Source: Chloroflexota bacterium (GTDB lineage Bacteria; Chloroflexota; Anaerolineae; Anaerolineales; Anaerolineaceae). Taken from it: 60,856 nt of DNA. The stretch is taken from the NCBI GenBank assembly GCA_009773005.1, contig WOUT01000024.1, positions 1 through 60,856 on the forward strand, written 5' to 3'. The notes beneath the pieces were generated by a model, which searched no databases, was not told the DNA's origin, and saw only the letters and a list, made by a program, of their open reading frames with translations. This document shows, piece by piece, positions 8,840 to 18,141 of the stretch. The first letter of the stretch is position 1, and every line of letters begins with the position of its first letter. Position numbers and translations under genes: made by a program.

Positions 8840-10321
8840 ATGGAGCCAATGAACTTAACAAAAAGCGGTCGCTTGATCACATGGTTACTCATTCTTCTCG
8901 CAATCAGTCTGTTCCTTGCGGGGTGCAGCGGCGCGCGAAGTTATAGGAACGCGGCTGCGTCCGGAAAAACCTACGAAGTCTCGCCTGGTTTCCGTGAATT
9001 CTATAACTCACTGGGTGGTGAAGTTATTTTGGGTCCTGCTATCTCTCAGAATTTTAACTATCAATCTTACGAATGCCAATACACGGCGAACGCCCTGATG
9101 TGTTTGAACCCGGTGGTGCTTGGCGCTGGTCGTTTCGGTCTCTTTCCGCTAGGAACCGCGCTAAATGTGCGCGAAGACCCCTCGGAAAACGCCTCCAATT
9201 CAGGCAGCCGGGTGGTCAACGGATACACCATCTATGAGGAATTTGTAACGCTTTATGACCAACTGTCCGGAGTGGTATATACCGGCAATCCACTCACCCA
9301 GGTGCATTTAAATTACCCACAGCAGCGCATTGAGCAATTCTTTGAAAATGTGGGACTCTACCGCAAATTCAGCGACCCGCCCGGCACAGTCCGGTTATTG
9401 GCTTATGGCGCGGCTAGTTGTACAAAAGAATGCAACTACCATCCCGCGCTTGAAGCCATGATCCTGGATTCCTCGAATACCATCTCCGATCAATCCTTAC
9501 TCGAAGGACTCGGCAAAGTTGGTAATTCTTCCGTTTTCGGACAGCCGCTCACCCAACCTTATCTGGCGATGGACGGGAAGCAGGAACAGGTTTATGAAAA
9601 TGTTGTACTTTATACCGAAGGGAATTCCGGCACTGTGAAATTACGCCCGCTCTCTATCTTGTTAAACATGCTCACAATGGAGCCAGGTGAAAAGGTTTAT
9701 GGCAATCAAAACGGTGTGGTATTCTATTCTGTAAAAGACGGTTTGGGATATCATGTACCGATCGTCTTTGATGAATTCATCAGCGCTCACGGCGGCACAA
9801 TCCTTTCAGGCGATCCGATCGCTGACGTGATCGAATATCAATCCGGTATTTACCGCCAGTGCTTTACGAATTACTGTCTGGATTACGCCCCCAGTGCCCC
9901 TGAAGATCAACGCGTGACCATCGCCCCGCTCGGAAGTCTCTATCTGGAACAAATGCAAAAATCGGTTACTTTGCAGCAGCCCACCGTGATTTCTCCTGAC
10001 ACAGTGGCATTACAATTATCTGAGCAATACAAACAGCTCCCCTCTACAGAGCCTCAAAAGATCGATTTGTTCGTCTATCGGAAAGAAGATCAACAGCCTC
10101 TCGCGGGCTTTGAATCGTATCTGCAATTAAACCTGCCAGACGGATCGACTTACAACTCTGTTCTGCCAGTCACTCAATCAGATGGACGTTCCACGGTCAT
10201 CATTCCCTCTATGAAAAATATCCCCAATGGCTCTATCCTGACATATCAGGTTTGCCTGAAAAGCGCGTCTACCCAGCCAATCTGCGCCGCCGGAAGTTAC
10301 CTGGTTTGGAAAATCCCTTGA
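8840..10321 (+). CDS. Repeat-containing lipoprotein of unknown function
   Basis: A secreted lipoprotein of about 493 residues. The signal peptide WLLILLAISLFLAGC ends in a lipobox (LAGC). The mature part has about four repeats resembling LGFP-like units: FYNSLGGEVILGPAIS, LSGVVYTGNPLTQ with IEQFFENVGLY, SSVFGQPLTQPYL with QVYENVVLY, and SAHGGTILSGDPIADVIEYQ. A beta-rich Ig-like C-terminal segment follows. Proteins of this type are common in Chloroflexota, but I know no biochemical role. Either ATG (8840 or 8849) could start; GGAG before 8849 favours the second. Its stop codon directly abuts that of the convergent LysM gene within a perfect palindrome. Confidence 0.8.
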   Translation: MEPMNLTKSGRLITWLLILLAISLFLAGCSGARSYRNAAASGKTYEVSPGFREFYNSLGGEVILGPAISQNFNYQSYECQYTANALMCLNPVVLGAGRFGLFPLGTALNVREDPSENASNSGSRVVNGYTIYEEFVTLYDQLSGVVYTGNPLTQVHLNYPQQRIEQFFENVGLYRKFSDPPGTVRLLAYGAASCTKECNYHPALEAMILDSSNTISDQSLLEGLGKVGNSSVFGQPLTQPYLAMDGKQEQVYENVVLYTEGNSGTVKLRPLSILLNMLTMEPGEKVYGNQNGVVFYSVKDGLGYHVPIVFDEFISAHGGTILSGDPIADVIEYQSGIYRQCFTNYCLDYAPSAPEDQRVTIAPLGSLYLEQMQKSVTLQQPTVISPDTVALQLSEQYKQLPSTEPQKIDLFVYRKEDQQPLAGFESYLQLNLPDGSTYNSVLPVTQSDGRSTVIIPSMKNIPNGSILTYQVCLKSASTQPICAAGSYLVWKIP

Positions 10322-10330
10322 TCAAGGGAT
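10313..10330. repeat. Perfect palindrome spanning two abutting stop codons
   Basis: ATCCCTTGATCAAGGGAT is an 18-bp perfect palindrome. Its centre TGATCA contains the TGA of the plus-strand lipoprotein gene (10319-10321) and the TGA of the minus-strand LysM gene (10324-10322). Both proteins therefore end in Ile-Pro. There is no intergenic space and no T-run, so it is not a normal terminator. Confidence 0.9.
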
Positions 10331-11302
10331 AGCTTCCCCAAAAAGGTCCACCCGCGCGATCTTGCCCCCAATGCTGTAAATATTCAGAGAGAATGTTGTG
10401 ATTTCACCCGGTTTTACAACTGCAGGGCTTTCATACCGGCGTATCCCGATGATTTGATCTTGTGCGTCAAACGCCACTGCCGCGATCCAGAGCGTGCCGG
10501 CCTTTGCTTCCGCGCTTTCCAGCGCCGCTTGCGCATTGACCACTGCTGATAAGCCATTTTCCGCAATCTTGATTTCTTGCCCGTCGATACGCACCTTCAT
10601 TATTTGCAAGTTGTCCTGATTAAACCTCATCGCGGTTTGAAGCTGCAGCGTCACACCTGGATTTAAATAAACCGGCGGCGGGAAGTATGCAAACAATGGC
10701 AGCGTGGTTCCCGGAACGATGCGACTTAATGGGAGTAAAGCCTTTTGAGTGACCACTTCGCCAGACTGCGGGTTGGTCAATCTGAATTCAGCTGTGATGT
10801 TATCAAGGTCGAATTCCTGTTCATTTTGTATTTGAACGAAACAGTATAAACCACCGGATAGAGCTGGCGTGCATTTTGGTTCATAAACAGTTAACGGAAA
10901 TGGCGTCGGAGTAGGCGCGTTTTGCGTCGCAGCAGTTCCTTTTGGAGCCGGGATCAACAAGGTCATTCCAACAGTCAGCAAATAAGGGTCAATATCAGGG
11001 TTCGCCGCTTTCAACTCATCAAGGGTAATCCCGTTTTTGAATGCGATCACGATCATGGTGTCTTTGTCTTTGACTTGATATGTTCTCGGGGTTGGCGTCA
11101 TGGTAGGCGCCAGCGTGGCGGTGGGCGCATTTTTGGGCGTCGCCGTCACAGTGGGGGTTAATGTGATAGTGGCATAAGGGGTTATTTTTTCACCCGAGAA
11201 CATCGAAACCGGGGTCTTCGTTTGTTCCACCCGGCATGAGGTCAATAAAATTGTCAACCCAAATAATAAATAAACCCGAAATATCGTCTTCATCCTCCGC
11301 AT
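10322..11302 (-). CDS. LysM-domain lipoprotein
   Basis: About 326 residues. The signal peptide (IFRVYLLFGLTILLTSC) ends in a lipobox. A Thr/Pro-rich linker follows, then a LysM peptidoglycan/chitin-binding domain (YQVKDKDTMIVIAFKNGITL, with NPDIDPYLLTVGMTLLIP), a second Pro-rich linker and a C-terminal beta-rich domain of about 190 residues (FxLDNITAEFRLTNPQSGEV) likely of FxLYD/Ig type. I start at the ATG at 11302. The ATG at 11293 is also possible, because GGAGG directly abuts it. It is divergent from the TPR gene at 11357 and probably shares a short promoter region with it. Likely function: envelope-bound protein attached to a cell-wall polymer. Confidence 0.78.
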   Translation of the reverse strand: MRRMKTIFRVYLLFGLTILLTSCRVEQTKTPVSMFSGEKITPYATITLTPTVTATPKNAPTATLAPTMTPTPRTYQVKDKDTMIVIAFKNGITLDELKAANPDIDPYLLTVGMTLLIPAPKGTAATQNAPTPTPFPLTVYEPKCTPALSGGLYCFVQIQNEQEFDLDNITAEFRLTNPQSGEVVTQKALLPLSRIVPGTTLPLFAYFPPPVYLNPGVTLQLQTAMRFNQDNLQIMKVRIDGQEIKIAENGLSAVVNAQAALESAEAKAGTLWIAAVAFDAQDQIIGIRRYESPAVVKPGEITTFSLNIYSIGGKIARVDLFGEAIP

Positions 11303-11356
11303 TATACCGCGAGATTCGAACTTGCTCAGGTGCATGCCATATGCTAAACTCAAGAC

Positions 11357-13225
11357 ATGACCCCCGAGGAACTACTCTATAAAGAAGCCAACGAAGCCTT
11401 GCAAAAAGGTGATCTGGTGCAAGCCCGCGAACTTTTCACTCGTTTGCTTAAAATAAACCGCGCAAATCCAGAATATTGGCTATGGATGAGTGCGGTCGTA
11501 GAGACCAAAAAGGAACGGGGGTATTGCCTCAAAGAAGTGTTAAACCTCGACCCGGGAAATGTTGACGCGATCCGCGGGTTGCGGCTTATGGGTGAAAACT
11601 ATGAAGATCCTGGTCCTGTTGTCACGCTGAACCAACTACGCAATGACTGGAAAACCAGCCTGGAAATGGAGCCCGTCAAAAAAGTTTCCACAGGCAGGAT
11701 GCAAAGCAAAATCCTGGGCTTTACAGTGTTGGGGATGGTAGTCGTGGCAGCCATTGTAGGCGGGATCTTTTTAGCGCTACGTCCCAAGTATTATCAGGAT
11801 ACATCTCCCATCATGCGTTGGTCGCTCACCCCGCCAGCCACACTGACCGCCACGGCCCTGGAAAAATATTTAACCCCTGTGGGTACGCTCCCGCTCTCGG
11901 CGCTGCTTGAACATACATTCACGCCAACTCCATTTTATGTCGCCACACCTCATAACCGCACCGAGGCTTACAAAGTAGCGATCAAGGCATTCAACAACCA
12001 GGAATGGGGCAAGGCAATTGAATATTTTCAGCAAGTACTCGTTGTTGAACCCAATTCCGCGGATATTCAATTTCTGATCGGTGAAGCCTACCGGTCTCAA
12101 AAATCATACAAGAACGCTTCCGCCGCCTACGATGCTGCGCTCAAAATCAACCCTTCTTTTGGGCCTGCTTATCTTGGAAAGGGTCGGGTGTACCTTCAAT
12201 CAAGCCCCCCGAAATTGGCGGAGGCTAATACAAATTTTCAAAAAGCAATTGAGAATGACCCGAATCTGACAGAAGCGCTGCTTGAACTTGCAAACCTCAG
12301 CCTTCAAAGCGGCAATGCAATCGCAGCCTTGGGTTGGTTGGAAAAAATGCCGTCTCCATTTGTAATCACCGCCCCTGTGGAATATACAAGAGCAAGAGCC
12401 TATTCGATCCTTGGTGAAAATAGTAAGGCATTAGAGAGTATCGAAAAAGCAAATACAATGGATCGTTCTTATCTGCCTGTTTACAAGTTATGGGGTCAAA
12501 TCTTGCAGCAAAAAGGGCAGTTTGCAGCGTCGATCCCTCCTTTATTAATCTATCAAACCTATGACCCGCTGGACATGGGTTCAGATGTGCTATTGGCAAA
12601 AGCTTATACTGATGGCGGAGAATTGGAAAAAGCGCTCACCGCGGTGAACGCAGCCATCAGCGCAGATAATAAATATCTGGAGGCATTTGTCACCCGCGGA
12701 GATATTTATATGCTGCAAGGCGAGATCGAATTGGCAGTTAAAGATTATGATTCTGCATTGCGATTAAACTATACTTCGTTTGAAGCAACGATCGGCAAAG
12801 GCCGGACGCAGCTCGCAGTAACCTATGCCGGCAGCGCTTATAATTATTTCTTGCGGGCGCAAGATTACGCAAAAACAGATACGCAAAAAGCCGTTTTACT
12901 TTACTGGCGGGCTGCAGCCCTGGTTGGTTTGAAAGAGATCAATGCTGCGATCCGTGACTACGAGGCATTCCTGGCTCTTCCTGCTGAAAACGTTCCGGCA
13001 TCGCTAAGGTCAACTGCCTTGGTTGAATACAACAGCATTATTACAGCCACTCCAACCCTTACTCCAACGATAACTTCCACGCCAACGCTCACAACCACGA
13101 ACACTCTCACGGCAACAATCACCGTGACACCTACGATCACGAAAACCCCCACCATGACAAAAACGGTGACGGTTACTTTGACAAACACTAAAACAGTAAA
13201 ACCAACCGCCACTCCAACCAAATAG
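11357..13225 (+). CDS. Membrane-anchored TPR protein with Thr/Pro-rich tail
   Basis: 622 residues. A cytoplasmic N-terminal TPR-like segment (residues 1-75) precedes one transmembrane helix (about 117-141, ILGFTVLGMVVVAAIVGGIF). Outside the membrane lie about eight TPR units (about 205-560, such as WGKAIEYFQQVLVVEPNSAD and LAVKDYDSALRLN). The last 60 residues are a low-complexity Thr-rich tail (TPTLTPTITSTPT). TPR proteins scaffold complexes; the partner is unknown. The gene ends 10 nt before the PBP-like gene and is probably cotranscribed with it, which suggests an envelope-assembly role. Confidence 0.8.
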   Translation: MTPEELLYKEANEALQKGDLVQARELFTRLLKINRANPEYWLWMSAVVETKKERGYCLKEVLNLDPGNVDAIRGLRLMGENYEDPGPVVTLNQLRNDWKTSLEMEPVKKVSTGRMQSKILGFTVLGMVVVAAIVGGIFLALRPKYYQDTSPIMRWSLTPPATLTATALEKYLTPVGTLPLSALLEHTFTPTPFYVATPHNRTEAYKVAIKAFNNQEWGKAIEYFQQVLVVEPNSADIQFLIGEAYRSQKSYKNASAAYDAALKINPSFGPAYLGKGRVYLQSSPPKLAEANTNFQKAIENDPNLTEALLELANLSLQSGNAIAALGWLEKMPSPFVITAPVEYTRARAYSILGENSKALESIEKANTMDRSYLPVYKLWGQILQQKGQFAASIPPLLIYQTYDPLDMGSDVLLAKAYTDGGELEKALTAVNAAISADNKYLEAFVTRGDIYMLQGEIELAVKDYDSALRLNYTSFEATIGKGRTQLAVTYAGSAYNYFLRAQDYAKTDTQKAVLLYWRAAALVGLKEINAAIRDYEAFLALPAENVPASLRSTALVEYNSIITATPTLTPTITSTPTLTTTNTLTATITVTPTITKTPTMTKTVTVTLTNTKTVKPTATPTK

Positions 13226-13235
13226 AAAAACTGTT

Positions 13236-16115
13236 GTGCGAAAAATCGACCTTGTCCTGCTCCTGAAAAACCGCCGTAAAAACCGTTATTCCGGCCCCCG
13301 GAAAGCGCAAATGATCATCCATCCGCTTGGAATCGGGTTGATGGCAATTTCGCTCATTCTGCTGGTAGGCGTTACTTTGGCAGCGGGAGTGTACTATGCG
13401 CACATCTCTGCTGACCTGCCCTCCCTTGATGTGCTGCCTGTCCTTTTAAATCCGGACAATGGCGAACTCTTGCAACCCACCCGCATAATGGACCGTGACA
13501 ACCAGGTTGTGCTCTTCAATTTAGATAACCCGGGGATTGAACGGCGTTATCTGGCGGTTAACCCGGATGAACCTGTCCATTTCAACCCGCAATTGATCCG
13601 GGCAGTTGTTAATAAACTCGATCCTACTTTTTGGCAGAATCCGGGTTACTCTCTTGAAAACTGGCGTAATTCGGCGCCAACCACAATTGCTGAAAGATTA
13701 GTCAGCGATCTTTTGCTGTGGGATGAACCACCTTCGTCTAGTCGTCCGCTGAGAATGCGCTTGCTTGCGGCACAAGTCGTCTCCAGATTTGGGCGCACCC
13801 AGGTGCTTGAATGGTTTTTGAACAGCGCCTATTTTGGGCACCGCGCCTATGGAGCTGAAAGCGCTGCACGATTGTATTTTTACAAATCAGCCCAAGACCT
13901 CACTCTGGCGGAATCTGCGATGCTGGCGGTTCTGATCGAATCGCCTGCATTGAATCCGCTGGACGCCGTCTTCAATACACTTGAATTGCAACGGCAATTC
14001 CTCGCAGACTTAACGGAAAACCAGGTCATCACCACAGAAGAATTTTCCATAGCTGTGAGACAAAAACTGAACTTAAGAACTGAAATTGAAGAACCTTCTT
14101 CAATGGCGCCGGCATTCACTCACCGGATGCTGATGCAACTTGAGCCAGCCTTTGGACAAAACAGGTTGGGCCGTGGTGGTTTGGTCATTCTGAGCAGCCT
14201 TGATCTGGAGCTGCAGACGCAGTTTCAGTGCGCGGCGCAGGTGCAGATGATTCGTTTGCTAGGAACCTCCGCGTCCGGTTTCGCATTCGATGAACAGCAA
14301 TGCCAAGCCGCGCTCTTGTTGCCGACCCAGATCTTCCCCGGTATTGATATTCAAGGGCTGACCACAGCGGGACTGGTCATGAATCCGCAAAACGGTGAAG
14401 TTCTTCTATATGTTGAACCAACTACTTTTAAAGGCTCCCGTCAATCGGATACCGGGTATGAACCAGGTTCGCTGCTAACTCCCTTTTACGCTTTGGCTGG
14501 TTTCGCGCGCGGTCTCTCTCCTGCTTCATTGAAATGGGATGTACCGATCAATCTATCTGATCCCTCTCTGGTTTATCAAAATCCTGACGGCAGTTACCAC
14601 GGACCAGTCAGCATCAGGTCAGCAGTAGCCAATGATTACCTCATCCCAATGGTTGAAGTGACCAACCAGGTTGGCACATCCAGTGTTTGGAACCTGGCAT
14701 CTGCTCTCGGTTTTAACCCGACCACAGATGAGTCTGATCCGGCGGCAATCTTGTTTTCTGGGGGAACCACAACACTGCTGGATATCGGATCAGCATACAG
14801 CACATTGGCAAATTCAGGCGTTAGAACCGGTGTGTTGAACACCACATCCAATGAAATTAAGCCAAATATGGTTTTACAAGTAATAACCATCACGCAACGG
14901 ATCATCCTTGATCGGACACCGCCGGCAACAAGCGCTGTATTAAGCGAACCTTTGGCATATCTGATCAACAATGTTCTGAGTGACGAAAGCGCCCGCTGGC
15001 CAAGTCTCGGATATCCAAATCCGCTTGAGATCGGTCAACCCGTAGCAGCAAAAATTGGTCAAACTAGTGCAAAAAACCAGGTTTGGATGGTTGGATACAC
15101 TCCCCAACGCCTGGCGCTGGTGTGGATGGGAAAGCCACAAACTGACCAAGCGACAGAGAATCTTGATCCACGCATGGCAGCCGGGATATGGCACGCCGTG
15201 ATCAAAATGGCTGTGAATGATTTACCCAAGCTTGACTGGACGATTCCTCAAGGTATTATCCGTGTGAATGTTTGCATTCCATCCGGGATGTTGCCATCTG
15301 CGGTTTGCCCAAACACGATGGAAGAAGTGTTTTTAAAGGGAAATGAACCATCGATTGCGGATACCCTATATCAAAAGATCAAGGTGAACCGTGAAACTGG
15401 TCAACGCGCCACAGTCTTCACAGCCCCCGAACTCATCGAAGATCAAATTTTCATTAATGTTCCTGCTGAAGCCCGCCAGTGGGCAATCGACGCGGGTCTG
15501 GCAGTCGCCCCATCCGGCTACGACTCCATCCCGACCACCCAGTTAAACCCAGATGTAATGATAAAAGAACCTGTGATCTTCTCCCCTGTTAGAGGAAAGG
15601 TCACAATTCGTGGAACGGCTTCAGGAAACAGTTTCAGCTCCTACACAGTCCAAATCGGCGATGGAATCAATCCCGCATCCTGGCAGCAAATAGGCAATAC
15701 TGGAACAACCCCGGTCAACAATGACGAGTTGGCGGTTTGGAATACAACCGGACTCAACGGGTTGTTTGCCGTACGGTTGAATGTTGTTGACTCTAACCAG
15801 GGCATCTTGTCCGCAGTGATCCAGGTCACCGTGGATAATAAACCCCCGCAGGTACGAATTACTTACCCGAAGCCAAGCCAGACCATTCAACCCGTGCGCG
15901 GTTCGGTCACGCTATCAGCAGAAATTCAGGATGCGGTGGGTCTAAACAAGGTAGAGTGGTGGGTGGATGGTAAACTGGTATCGACTCAAACAAATGCGCC
16001 GTTTGTCTATATTATGAATGCGGTTACAGGAAAGCATACCCTTCAGATCCACGCCTGGGATGCCGCCGGGAACAAAACCACGTCGGAGAAAATTCAATTT
16101 TCAATTTTAAAATAA
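13236..16115 (+). CDS. Class A penicillin-binding-protein homologue with degenerate catalytic motifs
   Basis: 959 residues laid out like PBP1c: one N-terminal membrane helix (about 28-54), a GT51 glycosyltransferase-like domain (about 75-245), a transpeptidase-like domain (about 370-680) and two Ig-like C-terminal domains (about 775-959). The fold is clear from QVLEWFLNSAYFGHRAYGAE and WMVGYTPQRLALVWMG. The catalytic motifs are changed. EDxxF is LDPTF (129-133), GGSTIxQQ is APTTIAER (147-154), SxxK is SLLT (412-415), SxN is DYL (467-469) and KTG(T) is KIGQ (606-609). It may therefore be a structural pseudoenzyme. Start is a GTG with a weak ribosome site; the ATG at codon 26 is an alternative. 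Confidence 0.85.
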   Translation: MRKIDLVLLLKNRRKNRYSGPRKAQMIIHPLGIGLMAISLILLVGVTLAAGVYYAHISADLPSLDVLPVLLNPDNGELLQPTRIMDRDNQVVLFNLDNPGIERRYLAVNPDEPVHFNPQLIRAVVNKLDPTFWQNPGYSLENWRNSAPTTIAERLVSDLLLWDEPPSSSRPLRMRLLAAQVVSRFGRTQVLEWFLNSAYFGHRAYGAESAARLYFYKSAQDLTLAESAMLAVLIESPALNPLDAVFNTLELQRQFLADLTENQVITTEEFSIAVRQKLNLRTEIEEPSSMAPAFTHRMLMQLEPAFGQNRLGRGGLVILSSLDLELQTQFQCAAQVQMIRLLGTSASGFAFDEQQCQAALLLPTQIFPGIDIQGLTTAGLVMNPQNGEVLLYVEPTTFKGSRQSDTGYEPGSLLTPFYALAGFARGLSPASLKWDVPINLSDPSLVYQNPDGSYHGPVSIRSAVANDYLIPMVEVTNQVGTSSVWNLASALGFNPTTDESDPAAILFSGGTTTLLDIGSAYSTLANSGVRTGVLNTTSNEIKPNMVLQVITITQRIILDRTPPATSAVLSEPLAYLINNVLSDESARWPSLGYPNPLEIGQPVAAKIGQTSAKNQVWMVGYTPQRLALVWMGKPQTDQATENLDPRMAAGIWHAVIKMAVNDLPKLDWTIPQGIIRVNVCIPSGMLPSAVCPNTMEEVFLKGNEPSIADTLYQKIKVNRETGQRATVFTAPELIEDQIFINVPAEARQWAIDAGLAVAPSGYDSIPTTQLNPDVMIKEPVIFSPVRGKVTIRGTASGNSFSSYTVQIGDGINPASWQQIGNTGTTPVNNDELAVWNTTGLNGLFAVRLNVVDSNQGILSAVIQVTVDNKPPQVRITYPKPSQTIQPVRGSVTLSAEIQDAVGLNKVEWWVDGKLVSTQTNAPFVYIMNAVTGKHTLQIHAWDAAGNKTTSEKIQFSILK

Positions 16116-16314
16116 CCATTTCAAAAAATGGAATGATTAGTAGACAATCATTAACCCTCTTCAAAGGATCTCTTACGGGATTTTCAAGACCCTCGTTCAA
16201 TTAACTTGTTTCTAAATGAGCCCCCGCAGCTAATAATAAGACGATGTATCGTTGCGGGTACAGCTGCATTTTGAACCGGGTTTGTCGTGTATTTTTTTTG
16301 ATCAATAGCCAGCC
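16116..16314. other. Convergent intergenic region
   Basis: This is the 3' junction between the PBP-like gene (plus) and the RACo-like gene (minus). An imperfect hairpin, AATGATT and AATCATT around a 7-nt loop near 16132-16154, could help terminate transcription, but no strong T-run follows. Nothing else is recognisable. Confidence 0.4.
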
Positions 16315-18141
16315 CTATTCCAGACCAATTGCATTCATAAAAATATCTGAATAATTGCTGACAGTTGTTAATTCGATATATTCAATTTTTTCAATCAATT
16401 TTTCAGCTTCTCTACGTTTGAAAGTTGAAAGCAGCATTTCACGAGCTCCCGCTCCGGCAGCATTGCCTACCTGCCGAAACCGCTCAAGAGGAAGGCGCGG
16501 AAACATACCAATTTGAATTGCATTATTTAGATCAAGGTAAGAGCCAAATGCCCCTGCTACAAAGAAGAGGTTAATATCAGCCGCACAAATTTGAGCTTCT
16601 TCCATCAAAACTTCTATCCCCGAACGGATGGCTGCTTTGGCAAGTTGAATTTCATTAATATCCTTGCGATTAAGACCAATCTCTCTACCAAGCCCGCTGT
16701 CTTGCGCAGTTATGAGCACAAATTCATATTTTCCGTCTCGCACCTTCAGGCGTGTATCCTCCTTGATGAAAGAACCACGCGCATCAATCAGGTTTTCTTT
16801 TCGTAGCCCTGCCACTGTATCGAGGATACCCGAACCACAAATGCCGATAGCAGGTTTACCGTCAATCGTCTGTAATTGGATTGAGTTTTTTTCGAGGTGC
16901 ACCCGCTCAATAGCGCCAGGAATAGCTCGTAAACCGTCTCGAATATGCGCCCCTTCAAAGGCCGGTCCTGACGCACACGAGCAAGTATAATGGCGACCTT
17001 TGTGAATGAGACTGATCTCAGTATTCGTGCCAATATCCAGAGCGGCTACAGTTTTTTTCTGTTTTGCTGCCCGGGTAGCCAACAACATAGCTACATGGTC
17101 ACTACCCACGAAACCAGCAATGTTTGGTGGAAGGTAAACAAAGGCACCGTCAGCCAAGGTTAAGCCAATCTCTCTGGCTGGAAAGTTCATTGAGCGAATC
17201 ATCGAAGCCACATAAGGAGCAGTCCCTAATGAATGAACAGGGAGACCTGCCAGCAGATGGTGCATTACGGTATTGCCGACCATCACACTGTCAACAACCT
17301 GATCAAGGGTTGCGCCAGCCTGCCGACATAGATCAGTTAAAAGAGCATTTATAGCTTGGATAAGAATCATCTGCAATACTTCGCTTCCTTGTGAATGCTC
17401 GTCGGCATATTTAATCCGGCTGATGACATCTTCACCGTAAGCGATTTGCGGATTTGTAATTCCACCTGAAGCCATTGTCTGACTCGTTTGCAAGTCCACC
17501 AAATAACCAGCAACCTTGGTAGTGCCTATATCGACAGCAAAACCAAATAATCTTCTTCCAGGTGGCAGAGCAGTAATTAGTTCAAGTTGATTCCATACTA
17601 ATGAAATAGTACCTTTGTGCTCTTGCAAACTCTTTAACAAAACAGGATTTAATTCTGGAGAGATGTGAATTTGTAAATATTTTTTTTTATTCAGAGCCTC
17701 CTGCACCCGCTCAACCTCTGTCTTAATATCTGATTGCAAAGCAGGCGTCAGAGTAATCTCCGCCCATTGCACTGCCGGATGTAAAGAGACGATGTTCTGC
17801 GTGCCTTCCAATTGCAGCCTCTGCAAGGTAGAGAGAGATTCTGGAGGAAATTGAACTGTGCAGTCTGAAAGTATCCGGGTATGACAGGCCAGACGCATCC
17901 CGGTTTTTTTTTCGGTCGGCTGCAACTGCTTTTGTTCAGAATTAGATAATGAAGAGAAATTACCAAAGATCGGCAAAACTTTACACATTCCACACGAGCC
18001 ATTGCCCCCGCAAACCGCCAACAGGTCTATGCCGGCTTTCTGAGCAGCTTCGAGCACAGATGTGTCTGAGCTGACTTCAACCCTGCGCCCTACAGGTTCA
18101 AGTGTTATCCAATATTGCATTTCTTTGAGAGGGGTATTCAT
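16315..18141 (-). CDS. RACo-type reductive activator of corrinoid protein (2Fe-2S + ASKHA ATPase)
   Basis: 608 residues of the DUF4445/RACo family, which use ATP to reduce inactive Co(II) corrinoid back to Co(I). The N-terminal plant-type 2Fe-2S domain has CGGNGSCGMC (about 44-53) and a fourth Cys in MRLACHT. A linker and middle domain follow. The C-terminal ASKHA ATPase shows GFAVDIGTTKVAGYLVDLQT, ALDIGTNTEISL, ICGSGILDTVAGL and FFVAGAFGSYLD. The start at 18141 is fixed by a 4-bp ATGA overlap with the upstream DUF1638 gene. It works with the corrinoid protein encoded at 19098-19739. Confidence 0.92.
   Translation of the reverse strand: MNTPLKEMQYWITLEPVGRRVEVSSDTSVLEAAQKAGIDLLAVCGGNGSCGMCKVLPIFGNFSSLSNSEQKQLQPTEKKTGMRLACHTRILSDCTVQFPPESLSTLQRLQLEGTQNIVSLHPAVQWAEITLTPALQSDIKTEVERVQEALNKKKYLQIHISPELNPVLLKSLQEHKGTISLVWNQLELITALPPGRRLFGFAVDIGTTKVAGYLVDLQTSQTMASGGITNPQIAYGEDVISRIKYADEHSQGSEVLQMILIQAINALLTDLCRQAGATLDQVVDSVMVGNTVMHHLLAGLPVHSLGTAPYVASMIRSMNFPAREIGLTLADGAFVYLPPNIAGFVGSDHVAMLLATRAAKQKKTVAALDIGTNTEISLIHKGRHYTCSCASGPAFEGAHIRDGLRAIPGAIERVHLEKNSIQLQTIDGKPAIGICGSGILDTVAGLRKENLIDARGSFIKEDTRLKVRDGKYEFVLITAQDSGLGREIGLNRKDINEIQLAKAAIRSGIEVLMEEAQICAADINLFFVAGAFGSYLDLNNAIQIGMFPRLPLERFRQVGNAAGAGAREMLLSTFKRREAEKLIEKIEYIELTTVSNYSDIFMNAIGLE

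Noticed and set aside
13030-13222. Short ACN-rich repeats looking like a tandem repeat or CRISPR-like array
   Set aside because: They are in frame and encode the Thr/Pro-rich tail of the TPR protein; there are no uniform spacers.
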